From an uncultured Pseudomonadota bacterium (GTDB lineage Bacteria > Myxococcota_A > UBA796 > SXON01), in NCBI GenBank assembly GCA_903844155.1, contig CAIMSU010000064.1, forward strand, positions 1-53,528: 53,528 nt of DNA, in the 5' to 3' direction. A model generated the notes under the pieces. That model saw only the letters and a list, made by a program, of their open reading frames with translations. It did no database searches and was not told the origin of the DNA. The position numbers and the translations under genes were made by a program. Positions 40,620 through 49,814 of this stretch are shown one piece after another. Each line of letters opens with the position of its first letter. The stretch's first letter is position 1.

Positions 40620-43070
40620 TCATGCGCGACGCCGACGCAGGAGGCCAAACGCCGCGAAGACCCCGACCCAGCCGTCAACCGGCGCGTCCGTCGCACACCC
40701 GCCACACGCCTTTTTCGGCAGGCCGTCCTTGCCGTCGCAGTTGGCGTCGAGGCCGTCGCGGGGGATGTCGTGGGCGCCGGGGTGCACCGAGGCGTTGGCG
40801 TCGTCGCAGTCGCCGGGGACGGTGGTGTAGCCGTCGCCGACGAAGCAGACGATGGCGGTGTCCGTGCTGCCGTAGCCGTCCCCATCGGTGTCCACGTAGG
40901 CGGTGATGCCGTCGGTCATGGCGGGATCGGCGGCGTCGACGAGGCCGTTGCAGTCGTCGTCCAGGCCGTTGCAGACCTCGATGGCTGCGGGGTTCATGGC
41001 GGGGTTTGTGTCGTTGCAGTCGCCGGGATTCGCGGCGTAGCCGGTGCCGACGGGGCAGTCGGTGTGCATGCTGCCCTCCGCGCCGTACCCGTCGCCGTCC
41101 GCGTCGACGTAGGAGACGTCCCCTTCGTCGACCGCCCCGTCGCAGTCGTTGTCTCGGTTGTCGCAGACATCTTCGGCAGCCGGGTTGATCGCGGCGTTGT
41201 AGTCGTCACAGTCGCCGGGTAGGGGCGCACGCGTGCTGTCCACCGGGCAGGCGGTGCCGGCCGCGCCATACCCATCGCCATCCCAGTCGACATACGAGAC
41301 GCTGCCTTCGTCGATGCTGCCGTCGCAGTCGTTGTCGAGGCCGTCGCAGAGTTCGACGCCGCCGGGGTTGGTGCTTGCGTCGGTGTCGTCGCAGTCGGCT
41401 TCGGTGCTGGTGGTCATGTGGTCGCACCGCCACACGTTCAGGGTGGATCCCGCGTAGCCGTCCGCGTCGTCGTCCGGGAAGCCCCCGGTGGCCGCGCCGA
41501 CGTCCGGGTCGACATCGTCGCAGTCGCTGTCGGCGGGGATGCCGTCCCCGTCGGCATCCGTGGGGTCCGGGACGTAGCCCGCGTACACGGCGACGAGGTC
41601 GTACCGCGTGCCGTCCGGCTTTTCGCAGAGCGCCAGGTCGGCGTAGCCATCGCCGTTGAGGTCGCCAACCCCGGCGGACAGGTGCCTCACGGTGCTTTCC
41701 GGGGGGAAGACCACGCTCGGCGTGGAGACCAGCCCGGTCGCGCTCCCCTCGTAGACCGCAGGAGTCACGGTGCTGCCGTCGGTGGCCGCAGACGACTCCA
41801 GGACCACGTCCGCGTAGCCGTCTCCGTCCGTGTCGCCAAGCATTCCGAGTCCCTCGCCGAGGTGGGTGCCGGGTGCGCCACTCAGGGGGTCAGATGGGGC
41901 ATCCGCGAGCCCGAGCGCCCCGCCGGCGTACGTGTAGACCCGCCCCTCCCCCGAGGACGATCCCGGTGCGCCGACCACTACGTCGTCGTAGCCGTCCCCG
42001 TCGATGTCCCCACCCGCGGCACTCGCCGCGCCGAAGCGGTCGGCGGCGTTGGCGCCGGTCAGCTCGTTTGCCGGCGAAGATGAAACGTTTCCGGCGGACC
42101 CCAGGTAGATGTAGACGGTGCCATCCCCATCGCCGTAGACCAGGTCATCGATGCCGTCACCATCAATGTCGCCGCCGGATGCCGCGTTCGCGCTACCCGC
42201 TGGCAGGGTCAGCACCGCCACCGATCCGAGCCCATCGCCGCTACCCTCATAGAGGTAGGCCTGAGTCCGGGATCCGAGGACCGCATCCGCGTAGCCATCG
42301 CCGTTCATGTCACCCACGGCGGCGATGGTGGTGCCGGAGCCGTCGCTCGCAGCCGTGATGACTGGCCGCGTGGCCACTGTGAGACCGGCGGGACCGCCAA
42401 GGTACGCCCGCCCGCACCAATCCCCGCCCGCCATATTCGCGACGACGAGATCGTCGTAGCCGTCGCCGTTCACGTCACCGACACCAGATGCGTAGCTCCA
42501 TTCGTAATCCGCCGTACACTCGCCCGTGGACGCGGGGATGGTCGTCTCCCCGGCTGCCCCGAACGGGGATCCGGTGACCACGACGGGCGGCACGGCGAAA
42601 CTGGACACGACCATGTCGTCGTACCCGTCCGCGTTGACGTCTCCGGCGGCGGCGGCCGCCCACCAGCCGTCGATCTCGACGGCCGGCGTCCCAAACACCG
42701 GATCCACCGTGATCGGGTAGCTCGCGCCTGCATCGTCGACCGCGAGGATCACCTCGCCCGGGCCCACCCGCATCGTCACCCCCAGCGCCCGCCCCCGCGC
42801 ATCCCACGCCCGCAACCCACCGACCGTCCAGCCGGTCGCGCCGTCGACCGCCAGCGCGATCGTCAACAGCCCCGTGCCCATCGGCCTCGTCGGCAGCGTC
42901 CACCCCTCCTCCATCCCGTCCGCCCGCCTGGCCCACCACTCGGTCACGCCCGCGGCGCTCACGTCTCCCCGCCCGACAAACGCCGTCCGCACACCCATCT
43001 TCGCGCCACCGGCGACGATCTCCACGCGCTCGCCGGGTGTGAGCAGGGTGGCGAGGTCCAGGAGCGGCAT
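40620..43070 (-). CDS. FG-GAP/MopE-like repeat protein with MYXO-CTERM-type tail
   Basis: The 816-residue protein has an unassigned N domain (about 1-125), seven FG-GAP blades (about 130-505; AAAGDVNADGYDDMV and similar), and four to five Asp/Cys metal-binding repeats (DADGDGIPADSDCDDVDPD, LDNDCDGSIDEG and so on, about 510-780). It ends with ACGGCATDAPVDGW, a short hydrophobic helix and RRRRA. That tail is a MYXO-CTERM sorting signal, in which a Cys is processed and anchored at the cell surface. Oddly, the chain starts MPLLDLATLLTPGERVEIV with no signal peptide. It lies 12 bp after the LPG-synthase-like gene, so the start cannot be moved far upstream without overlap. Confidence 0.85.
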   Translation of the reverse strand: MPLLDLATLLTPGERVEIVAGGAKMGVRTAFVGRGDVSAAGVTEWWARRADGMEEGWTLPTRPMGTGLLTIALAVDGATGWTVGGLRAWDARGRALGVTMRVGPGEVILAVDDAGASYPITVDPVFGTPAVEIDGWWAAAAAGDVNADGYDDMVVSSFAVPPVVVTGSPFGAAGETTIPASTGECTADYEWSYASGVGDVNGDGYDDLVVANMAGGDWCGRAYLGGPAGLTVATRPVITAASDGSGTTIAAVGDMNGDGYADAVLGSRTQAYLYEGSGDGLGSVAVLTLPAGSANAASGGDIDGDGIDDLVYGDGDGTVYIYLGSAGNVSSSPANELTGANAADRFGAASAAGGDIDGDGYDDVVVGAPGSSSGEGRVYTYAGGALGLADAPSDPLSGAPGTHLGEGLGMLGDTDGDGYADVVLESSAATDGSTVTPAVYEGSATGLVSTPSVVFPPESTVRHLSAGVGDLNGDGYADLALCEKPDGTRYDLVAVYAGYVPDPTDADGDGIPADSDCDDVDPDVGAATGGFPDDDADGYAGSTLNVWRCDHMTTSTEADCDDTDASTNPGGVELCDGLDNDCDGSIDEGSVSYVDWDGDGYGAAGTACPVDSTRAPLPGDCDDYNAAINPAAEDVCDNRDNDCDGAVDEGDVSYVDADGDGYGAEGSMHTDCPVGTGYAANPGDCNDTNPAMNPAAIEVCNGLDDDCNGLVDAADPAMTDGITAYVDTDGDGYGSTDTAIVCFVGDGYTTVPGDCDDANASVHPGAHDIPRDGLDANCDGKDGLPKKACGGCATDAPVDGWVGVFAAFGLLRRRRA

Positions 43071-43082
43071 GGTCGCAGGATA

Positions 43083-44060
43083 CTACGGCCCGGCCGATCC
43101 GCGCGTCATCCGGCGCCCAAGCCAGAAGCCCGGCAGCAGCGGCAACCAGAACGACAGGCCGCGAAAGAGGAGAACTGCGGCCAGCCCGGGCTCCACGGAG
43201 ACGCCGAAGAGCGCCAGTCCCCCCAGCGTGCCGGCCTCAAAGGTGCCGAGTCCGCCGGGCACAAAGCCGAGCGTGCGTGCCAGGACGCCGATGAGGAAGG
43301 CCGAGGAGGCCTGGCCGACCGTTGGCGTCTGGCCGACGGCGCGCAGGCAGGTCCACAAGGTGAGGGCGTCGAAGGCGAAGTTTCCGAGGCGGAGGAGGCT
43401 GGCGAGGGCGATGAGGCGGAAGTTTCGGACGAGGGAGGGGTCAGCCGAGGCCAGCGCTGCCAGGGAGGGGGAGGCGCGAACGCGGGGCGGCAGGACGCGA
43501 CCCGGCGTTGAAAGCCAGAAGATGCCGCCCGAGATGCCGAGCCCGACCAGCCACATCCCGCCTGCGAGCGCGAGGACCCAGCCTGGAAGCTCACGCTGCA
43601 CGCCGAGATACACGATCGTTGACGCCAAAGCCACGCCGAACGCCACGTAGTACCCGATGAGGTCCACCAACATCGCGCTCATGGACGTTGGCGGCGAAAC
43701 CCCGCGCCGCTCCAGGATCCGCACCACGACGAGCATGCCGGCGATCCCCGCCGTCGGCATCGCCTGGTTGGTGAACAGCTCCACGAGCGAGAGCGCGTAG
43801 AGGAACCGGTGCGACTGCGGCACGCCAGCGGCCGAGAGTACGAAGCCCCACGCGCCAGCCTCGGCGGTGTACGTCGCGGCCTGCAGCCCGACCGCAACGA
43901 GCAGCCACGCCGGCTGGGCCTCGGCCGCGACCCGTACAAATTCCTCGGCTTCCCCGAACCGAAGCACCGCGCCAACGACCGCACACAGCGCGACGATGCC
44001 GAACAGGATCCCGGGCGTGAGCCGGAAGCGCGGCGGGGTCTCCGGCGGGGTGGCGGGCAT
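43083..44060 (-). CDS. LPG-synthase-type integral membrane protein (UPF0104/AglD-like)
   Basis: The 325-residue protein has eight or nine helices and belongs to the family of the flippase half of lysylphosphatidylglycerol synthase. Visible signatures are NQAMPTAGIAGMLVVVRIL (about 100-118), SMSAMLVDLIGYYVAFG, and the strongly conserved GFVPGGLGTFEAGTLGGLALFG (about 264-285). There is no aminoacyl-transferase domain, so it may translocate a lipid or polyprenyl-linked sugar. It is the first gene of the minus-strand series ending in the broken HTTM gene, and element E3 lies just upstream of its ATG. Confidence 0.86.
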   Translation of the reverse strand: MPATPPETPPRFRLTPGILFGIVALCAVVGAVLRFGEAEEFVRVAAEAQPAWLLVAVGLQAATYTAEAGAWGFVLSAAGVPQSHRFLYALSLVELFTNQAMPTAGIAGMLVVVRILERRGVSPPTSMSAMLVDLIGYYVAFGVALASTIVYLGVQRELPGWVLALAGGMWLVGLGISGGIFWLSTPGRVLPPRVRASPSLAALASADPSLVRNFRLIALASLLRLGNFAFDALTLWTCLRAVGQTPTVGQASSAFLIGVLARTLGFVPGGLGTFEAGTLGGLALFGVSVEPGLAAVLLFRGLSFWLPLLPGFWLGRRMTRGSAGP

Positions 44061-44109
44061 GCCGGGTCGATTATCGAGGCTGGAGTGCGTTCCGGGGTGC
44101 GCTGGCGCG

Positions 44110-44345
44110 GCAGACCGCCCTCAAAAGTCGCCGAGCGGGTTCAGACCGGAGTCAAAAGACGCCGACCGGGTGCCCGGCGGGCCAGGCTGGGCGAGCCCGG
44201 CATGGGCACGGCAGATTCTCCGCGTTCGTCCGTTCGCCGCGACACGGGCCTCGCGTCCAGAGAGCGAGGAAATAGAGCTGTACGCATCATGGGCGACTTT
44301 TGACCCGGGTCTGGAGCGCGGGGGCGACATTTGAGCCGGGTCTGC
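44110..44345. mobile_element. Element E3: 236-bp inverted-repeat element
   Basis: Forward units at 44110-44132 and 44141-44163 and reverse units at 44292-44313 and 44323-44345 are 31 bp apart in each pair. The ends begin GCAGACC and finish GGTCTGC, so the whole element is framed by a perfect 7-bp terminal inverted repeat. Part of the interior (about 44210-44235, TTCTCCGCGTTCGTCCGTTCG) resembles E1 (about 37752-37770). It fills most of the 311-bp gap between the divergently placed neighbours' ends and contains no gene. Confidence 0.78.
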
Positions 44346-44371
44346 TGGACGACGCGGGCGCTCGACCCCGA

Positions 44372-45574
44372 TTAGACCGCGAACCGCCGGCTCGGAAATG
44401 CGTCCGCGAAGTCCGAGCGCCCGTCCGTCACCAGCTCAGCCATCGCCTTGCCGGCGAGGAACGCGAACCCAAACCCGTGACCGGTGAATCCGACGGCGGC
44501 CATCACGCCGGGCGCGCCTGGCACGGGGCCACAGATCGGCAGCCCATCCCTGGAGAATCCCATGGTGCCTGACCAGCGGTGGGTGATCGGCACGTCGCGC
44601 AAGGGCGCGAAGCGGTGCAGGAATTCGACCATCCGGGTCTGGATTCCCTCGTGGAGCGTCTCGTCGGTGCCGACCTCGGCGGTCGGGTCGAGGTTGCGCC
44701 AGCCGCCGAGGACGATGCGGCCGTGCTCGTCCTGGCGCCAGTAGTCAAAGCCGTGGTCGGCGTAGACGGGGCAGTCGAACAGCGCGGGCGCGGGGGCGGT
44801 GGCGAGCATCTGGCCGCGGACCGGGTCGACTTTATCGGCGAAGAAGGGGAGGATGCCGCCGGCATAGGCGTTCGTGCAGACGACGACGAGGCTGGCGCGG
44901 ATGGTGCCAGCTCCGGCAGCGCTGGCGGTGTGGACGGTCACGTCGCCCGCGCCCTGCGCGTCGATGCGGTCGACGGCGGTGGCTTCGTGAAGGACGGCAC
45001 CGGCGGAGACGGCGGCACGGGCGAGGCCACGGACGAATTGGGCAGGGTGTAGCTCGCCATCGTCGGGGAGATGAACGCCGGTGTGGAAGCCGGCGTCCCG
45101 GTAGCAGGCGGGGAGGTCGGCGCCGACGAGCACGCGGGCGGGGAAGCCGTCTGCGGTGAGGAGAGCGGCGGATTCGAGCAATTCGCGCTCCTCGTCCTCG
45201 GAGCAGGCGAGCTGCAGGGATCCGCGCTTCTGGTAGGCGCAGTCGATGTCGTAGCGGGAAACGGCGCCGGCCATGGCGGCGTGGTTCTCGCGGGACCAGG
45301 CGTGGACGCGGCGGGCGCGCTCGTGCCCCATCACGGCGATCGCGCGGCTGTACCGCTCAGCCGTGCCTTGCAGCACAAAACCGGCGTTCCTCCCCGAAGC
45401 TCCGACGCTTACATACCCGCGCTCGACCCAGCGCGGCGCCAACCCCGCCTCCGCGAGCGCCAACGCGGCTGAAGCCCCGCACAACCCCGCGCCGATGACC
45501 ACCACGTCGGCGTCGACGGCGCCCGAAAGCGGTGCGGCCTCGGGCTTCAACCCCTCCAACCAGTACGGATTCAC
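44372..45574 (-). CDS. FAD-dependent oxidoreductase of the DAO (glycine oxidase/PuuB-like) family
   Basis: The 400-residue flavoenzyme has the dinucleotide fold DVVVIGAGLCGASAALALAEAG (about 23-44) and the FAD-family segment SGRNAGFVLQG. The substrate domain includes DHGFDYWRQDEHGRIVLGG (about 270-288). The C-terminal FAD contact AAVGFTGHGFGFAFLAGKAMAE (about 365-386) is typical. It is soluble and closest in style to gamma-glutamylputrescine or sarcosine-type amine oxidases, so it probably oxidises an amine or amino acid with release of hydrogen peroxide. It starts with GTG at 45574, overlapping the lipoprotein gene stop (GTGA). Arginase (50104-51009) is in the region, but no polyamine genes are close enough to prove a link. 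Confidence 0.88.
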   Translation of the reverse strand: MNPYWLEGLKPEAAPLSGAVDADVVVIGAGLCGASAALALAEAGLAPRWVERGYVSVGASGRNAGFVLQGTAERYSRAIAVMGHERARRVHAWSRENHAAMAGAVSRYDIDCAYQKRGSLQLACSEDEERELLESAALLTADGFPARVLVGADLPACYRDAGFHTGVHLPDDGELHPAQFVRGLARAAVSAGAVLHEATAVDRIDAQGAGDVTVHTASAAGAGTIRASLVVVCTNAYAGGILPFFADKVDPVRGQMLATAPAPALFDCPVYADHGFDYWRQDEHGRIVLGGWRNLDPTAEVGTDETLHEGIQTRMVEFLHRFAPLRDVPITHRWSGTMGFSRDGLPICGPVPGAPGVMAAVGFTGHGFGFAFLAGKAMAELVTDGRSDFADAFPSRRFAV

Positions 45575-47196
45575 GGCCTTGTTCCGCCCGCGCCCGGCTC
45601 CGCGACCGCCGGGGCCGCTCCAGCGCCCGCGACCGGAATGAGCGCCTTCGGCAGGCCGAGGAAGCTCCCGTGCCGCATCGCCAGATCCGCGGCCGAAGGC
45701 TGGTTCTTGTCGATCAACGCCTGCAAGGCGGCGAGCCGCACGTCGCGGGAGACGGTCTCGTTGTCCACGCAGGCGGCCAGCGCGGGCCAGAGCCCGGCGG
45801 TCGTCGCGGAGCGGACAGCGGCGATGCCGGTTTCGACGGTCTCGGGGTTCGAGAGGGTGGCGGTCAGCAATTTGGACGCCAGGGCCGCGTTGGACTTGAG
45901 CGCGCTGGCGACGATGATCTCGCGGGAGTTCGGGCAGTCCGCGTACATCGCCTCGGCGTCGGCGACGGGGTCACGGCCGGCACAAGCGGCGGAGGTGCTC
46001 GCGAATTTCGCGTCCCAGGCGCGCGCACGCACGGTCGGGTCGGGCGAGGCGAGAAAGCGGGCGAGGGCGGCGCTGTCGTCCGGAGCGGGGCGCCAGCCGA
46101 CGAGAGAAGCCGCGATCTCGGACGGCTTTGCGGCGGGGTCGGCGAGGACCTTCTTCCGGGCGTCCTCGTCCTGGCCGAGCGCCTGCGCGCGGAGGATGGG
46201 CGTCGTCGCGCCACCGGCGATGGCGAGCGCGCCGTCGGGATCGCGGGAGGTGAAGGCTTCAAGCAGGGCAATCTGGGCCCGCCCGGGGAACGCCTCGCGC
46301 ACGGCCCGGGCGAGCGATGCGTTGTCCGCGCCGGAGAGGTACTGAACGGCGTCGAGCACGCCCGGATCAAGGTCCGGCTGGGGTTTTGCGAGCCAGGCGA
46401 TCGCCAGATCCTGGAAGTGGGCCTCGTCGGAATCAGCGACGGAGCGACCTCCAAAGGTGATGGTGCCGACGGGCGAATTCGCCGTCAGCTCCATCCAGCC
46501 GCGCGCGTCGCACGCGCCGTAGCCTTCGACGACGACCGCCCACGTGTGCTTCGCCGTCAGCGCGCGCTCCCAGCCTACGCCGACCGAAACGCCCATCGTC
46601 AGGTCATCTTCGAGCGGCTGGAAGCACGAGCGCGCCCCCGCCGGCAGCGCATTCGGTAGCTCCGGGGCGGCGATCCGGGCGCCACCGGAGACCTCCTCGA
46701 CCACCGGCCCACCGTCCGGCCAGCGCCACGTGTGCGTGACCGTCCCGTACTGCTCGCTCCCCCTCCGGAACGACCCGTCCGGCAGCTTGTTCCGGTCCAA
46801 CGCCGGGGTCACGCGCGCGACCTCGGGCACCGCAGCCAGCCTGAGCGCCGTGTCCGGCCCCTGCCCGTCGACCCGGATCGTCTGCCCGTCGCCGTCGACC
46901 TGCGTGAACCCCCAGCCCTTCAGCGACGTGGCGAGCTGGTCCGCGGTCGCATGGTCAAAATCGACCTGGACATCCAGCCTGGTGGGCGGCTCATCGTCAA
47001 CAACCTGCTTTGCCCGGTACAGATCCGCCGGCGTCGCGACCTCGGCCACGCCTCGGGGCGGCGGCGGTGGCAACGCCGGGCCCGGGTTCACCGTCGGCGG
47101 CGGGTTGGGCGGCGTCGGCGTCGGGGTGCTCGCACCCGAACACGCGCTGAGCGTGAGGGCGAGCGCGATTCCCATTCCGACCGGAGGCTTGGACAT
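45571..47196 (-). CDS. HEAT-like repeat lipoprotein
   Basis: The 541-residue protein starts MSKPPVGMGIALALTLSAC, a lipoprotein signal with the lipobox Cys at residue 19 (start at 47196 for this reason). A Pro/Thr-rich linker follows. Residues ~60-250 form a mixed domain, and from about 260 onward short helical repeats of roughly 30-35 residues recur (DPTVRARAWDAKFAS, SREIIVASALKSNAALAS, SRDVRLAALQALIDK), as in HEAT arrays. Such arrays usually carry protein-protein contacts. It is co-directional and coupled to the DAO gene; nothing else indicates a joint role. Confidence 0.72.
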   Translation of the reverse strand: MSKPPVGMGIALALTLSACSGASTPTPTPPNPPPTVNPGPALPPPPPRGVAEVATPADLYRAKQVVDDEPPTRLDVQVDFDHATADQLATSLKGWGFTQVDGDGQTIRVDGQGPDTALRLAAVPEVARVTPALDRNKLPDGSFRRGSEQYGTVTHTWRWPDGGPVVEEVSGGARIAAPELPNALPAGARSCFQPLEDDLTMGVSVGVGWERALTAKHTWAVVVEGYGACDARGWMELTANSPVGTITFGGRSVADSDEAHFQDLAIAWLAKPQPDLDPGVLDAVQYLSGADNASLARAVREAFPGRAQIALLEAFTSRDPDGALAIAGGATTPILRAQALGQDEDARKKVLADPAAKPSEIAASLVGWRPAPDDSAALARFLASPDPTVRARAWDAKFASTSAACAGRDPVADAEAMYADCPNSREIIVASALKSNAALASKLLTATLSNPETVETGIAAVRSATTAGLWPALAACVDNETVSRDVRLAALQALIDKNQPSAADLAMRHGSFLGLPKALIPVAGAGAAPAVAEPGAGGTRP

Positions 47197-47267
47197 CCTG
47201 ATGAACCCGTGACCCGCGCAACGTAAGCGCGCCGGCACACGTCGGCCCGTCCCGATAGTCGGCGGCG

Positions 47268-47489
47268 ATGCGGTTTCCGTCTCCCTGCTTCCTCCCGGCG
47301 GTGCTGCCCGTCCTGCTCCTCGGCCTGACCGGGTGCGCGCCGCCCGACTGCCCCACCGACGTCGCCCTCGCGCAGGCCGACCTCTCCTGCAGCTGCGGTG
47401 GCCAGGTCCTCGACTCCCTCACCTGCGACACGACCATCTGCACGACGGACGGCGTGATCCTCGGCGACGGGACCTGCCAGTCGCTTTAG
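47268..47489 (+). CDS. Small cysteine-rich lipoprotein
   Basis: This 73-residue protein begins with a lipoprotein signal ([19 protein letters not shown]) with the lipobox Cys at residue 23. The ~50-residue mature part holds seven to eight Cys in [21 protein letters not shown] and GTCQSL. It may be a disulfide-knotted or metal-binding surface module. It shares a 71-bp divergent region with the HEAT-like lipoprotein gene, and its TAG overlaps the TAA of ung on the other strand. It is not recognised as any family. Confidence 0.65.
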   Translation: MRFPSPCFLPAVLPVLLLGLTGCAPPDCPTDVALAQADLSCSCGGQVLDSLTCDTTICTTDGVILGDGTCQSL

Positions 47490-48190
47490 ACCCGCCAGTC
47501 GATCGGCGCCTGCCCGCGCTCGGCGAGCCAGGCGTTCGTCCTGGAAAAATGCCGATTTCCGAAGAAGCCGCGGGCGGCGGACATCGGCGAGGGGTGGGCG
47601 GAGCGGAGGACGAGGTGGGCGCTGCCCGAGAGCGCCGGGATGCGGTCGAGCTTCTCGGCAGCCGGCCGGCCCCAGAGCAGGAAGACCACGGCGGGCTGCT
47701 GCTCAGCGACGATGGCGATGGCCCGGTCCGTGAACCGCTCCCAGCCGTGGCCGGCGTGCGAGAACGAGACGCCCTCGCGCACGGTCAGCACCGCGTTGAG
47801 CAGCAGGACCCCCTGGCGCGCCCACGCAGAGAGGTCGCCGTGACGGGGGATGGCGAGGCCGAGATCGTCGCGTAGCTCCTTGTAGATGTTCTGCAACGAG
47901 GGGGGCACGGGCGTGCCCGGACGGACCGAGAAGCAGAGGCCGTGCGCCTGACCGGGCCGGATGTAGGGGTCCTGGCCGAGGATCACGACGCGCACCTGGT
48001 CGAGCGGAGTGAGGTTGAACGCCGTGAAGATGTCCGGGCCGGCCGGGAGGATCGTCGCCATCTTTTTTTCTTCGACGAGAAAGGCGCGGAGATCCTGCAT
48101 GTAGGGCGCCTCAAACTCGGGGCGCAGGGGCGCGAGCCAGGACGGACCCAGCTGCGGCTCACGCAGCGGCACCAGCTGCGGCTCAGGCAT
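47486..48190 (-). CDS. ung: Uracil-DNA glycosylase (family 1)
   Basis: The 234-residue enzyme removes uracil from DNA at the start of base excision repair. The water-activating Asp is in [19 protein letters not shown] follows, and the second catalytic motif is SAHPSPMSA (about 200-208). The sequence after GQDPY is IRP, where the family norm is HGP; this is an uncommon change right at the active-site loop. Fold motifs LLLNAVLTV and VFLLWGRPA are standard. The start is ATG 48190, which overlaps rsmE's stop by 8 bp, so ung follows rsmE and prmA in one operon. Confidence 0.94.
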   Translation of the reverse strand: MPEPQLVPLREPQLGPSWLAPLRPEFEAPYMQDLRAFLVEEKKMATILPAGPDIFTAFNLTPLDQVRVVILGQDPYIRPGQAHGLCFSVRPGTPVPPSLQNIYKELRDDLGLAIPRHGDLSAWARQGVLLLNAVLTVREGVSFSHAGHGWERFTDRAIAIVAEQQPAVVFLLWGRPAAEKLDRIPALSGSAHLVLRSAHPSPMSAARGFFGNRHFSRTNAWLAERGQAPIDWRV

Positions 48191-48902
48191 CGTCGCCCCA
48201 GAGGCGGCCGAGGCCGACGGCGACGGCGGTGGGTGTGCGAAGGAGGAACGGACCGAGCGACAACGCCGAGAATCCGTTGGCCACGAGGAGGGCCTGCTCC
48301 TCAGGCGCAAAACCGCCTTCGGGGCCGATCGCGAGGGCGACGGGGGCGGCGTGCTGACGAGGTCGGGGACCGGCCAGGTCGGCGTCGTGGGCGCCGGGGG
48401 TGGCGAGGTAGCGGGCAGCCGGGACGTCGCCGGCCAGCGCACGCTCCAGCGACGCCGTCCCCGCCGCTCCGCCAGCGTGCACGATTGTGGGCAGATCGGC
48501 CCTTCCACACTGGGTAACAGCGGCCCGCAGCACGCGCTCGATACGGTCGGGGCGTAGCTCTCCCGGCGGCGTCCGCAGCGTCCGGACGAGGATGAACGCC
48601 GTCGCCCCCGCCTCCGTCCCCAGCACCAGGCTCTCCTCCAGCGCCGTCGGCTTCGGCAGCCCGAGCACCACCACCCGCGTCGGCACCGCCCCGCCGACAA
48701 CCACCGATAGAACCAGCATCACCGCGCAACCGTCCTCGACGTCCACCAGCTCCGCGTCTGCCTGCCACCCTCGCCCGTCGGCGACCCGCACCACCCGCCC
48801 GCGCGCGACCCGCTGCACGTCCAGCAGGTGGTGACTCTCCGCCTGCTTCGCCCGGATTCGCTCGCCCACAACGCCGGGAGCAGGCACGAGCAGGCGGTTC
48901 AT
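48183..48902 (-). CDS. rsmE: 16S rRNA (uracil(1498)-N(3))-methyltransferase
   Basis: The 239-residue SPOUT-class methyltransferase modifies U1498 near the ribosomal decoding centre. An N-terminal PUA-like domain starts MNRLLVPAP and includes [12 protein letters not shown]. The SPOUT knot ends with [15 protein letters not shown] (about 194-208) and [17 protein letters not shown] (about 216-232), both diagnostic; the usual RILRxETA is slightly altered to FLLRTPTA. The ATG at 48902 overlaps the prmA stop (ATGA). Order prmA-rsmE is a common bacterial pair. Confidence 0.93.
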   Translation of the reverse strand: MNRLLVPAPGVVGERIRAKQAESHHLLDVQRVARGRVVRVADGRGWQADAELVDVEDGCAVMLVLSVVVGGAVPTRVVVLGLPKPTALEESLVLGTEAGATAFILVRTLRTPPGELRPDRIERVLRAAVTQCGRADLPTIVHAGGAAGTASLERALAGDVPAARYLATPGAHDADLAGPRPRQHAAPVALAIGPEGGFAPEEQALLVANGFSALSLGPFLLRTPTAVAVGLGRLWGDDA

Positions 48903-49753
48903 CCCGCCCCTCGCGGCGCGTCGAACACAAGGTGTGTCCAGTCGCCGTCCGTCTCGTCCACGAGGATCGGGCGTACACCCAGCGCAATTCGGACCAGGTC
49001 CGCGCGGTCGGCGAGGATCCCGGCGCACGCGATGGGGCCGGCGGCGGCCGCGAGGAGCAGGGGCGCGAGGTTCGCCAGGACCTCCGCGTACAAATTCGCG
49101 ACGACGAGATCGTAGGTAACGGGCCAGTCGGCGGGCAACGCGCCGAGCGGCGCCGTGCTGAATTCGGCGTCGAGCCCGTTCAGGCCTGCGGCGGCCTGTG
49201 CTGCATGGACGGCGTCGCCATCGAGATCGTTGCCATACGCTCGCATCCCCAGGCGGGCGCCGGCGAGGGCCAGGATGCCGGACCCGCAGCCGACGTCAAG
49301 GAGCGTGCCGCCGGGCTGCGCGTACCGGTCGACGGCGCGGAGGCAGGCGCGGGTGGTCACGTGGTCACCCGTCCCGAACGCGTTCCCGGGCTCGATCAGC
49401 ACGACGCCGTGCAGATCCTCGGGGAACGGCCCATGCCACGGAGCCGCAATGGTGAGCCGCTCGGAGATGACGACGGGCTGGAAGTGCTGCTTCCACCCCT
49501 CGTTCCAGTCCTCCTCCGGCTGGAAGCTCCAGGCTCCGGGGAGGTCCGCGCGGGTCTCGAACCAGGCCCGCAGGAGCACGCGGCGAGGCTGACGCAGCGG
49601 CGGACCGACATCCCACGGCTGCCGCAATACCGGCTTTGTCCCCGGTAATACGTCCTCCTGCAGCCCCGTGGCCCCGAGCGCCAGCAACCGGCGGCTCTGC
49701 TCGGGCACCTCGCGTCGGGCGAGCTCGATCTCGTAGACGTGCCAGCCGCGCAT
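48899..49753 (-). CDS. prmA: Ribosomal protein L11 methyltransferase
   Basis: The 284-residue protein trimethylates L11 with S-adenosylmethionine. The N-terminal substrate-recognition domain (about 1-60) is followed by the linker and the class-I methyltransferase fold. Visible motifs are EPGNAFGTGDHVTTRACL (about 115-132), LLDVGCGSGILALAGARLG (about 143-161), the acidic loop GNDLDGDAV, and DLVVANLYAEVL (about 205-216). I use ATG 49753; a TTG at 49768 would add five residues. It is the first gene of the prmA-rsmE-ung operon, divergent from the small gene at 49815. Confidence 0.93.
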   Translation of the reverse strand: MRGWHVYEIELARREVPEQSRRLLALGATGLQEDVLPGTKPVLRQPWDVGPPLRQPRRVLLRAWFETRADLPGAWSFQPEEDWNEGWKQHFQPVVISERLTIAAPWHGPFPEDLHGVVLIEPGNAFGTGDHVTTRACLRAVDRYAQPGGTLLDVGCGSGILALAGARLGMRAYGNDLDGDAVHAAQAAAGLNGLDAEFSTAPLGALPADWPVTYDLVVANLYAEVLANLAPLLLAAAAGPIACAGILADRADLVRIALGVRPILVDETDGDWTHLVFDAPRGAG

Positions 49754-49814
49754 CCGGGTTGGTATCAAGAAACCACCCTCGCCGGGTTACCTCCGGGGCA
49801 CGGAGTTGCCGCTG

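Noticed and set aside
44110-44345. Group of promoters for the flanking genes
   Set aside because: The repeats are the same as at two unrelated loci and have inverted-end geometry, better explained as an element.
49796-49810. GGGCACGGAGTTGCC before the small gene at 49815 as a sigma-54 promoter
   Set aside because: The -24 to -12 distance is one base too short and it lies only a few bases before the start codon.
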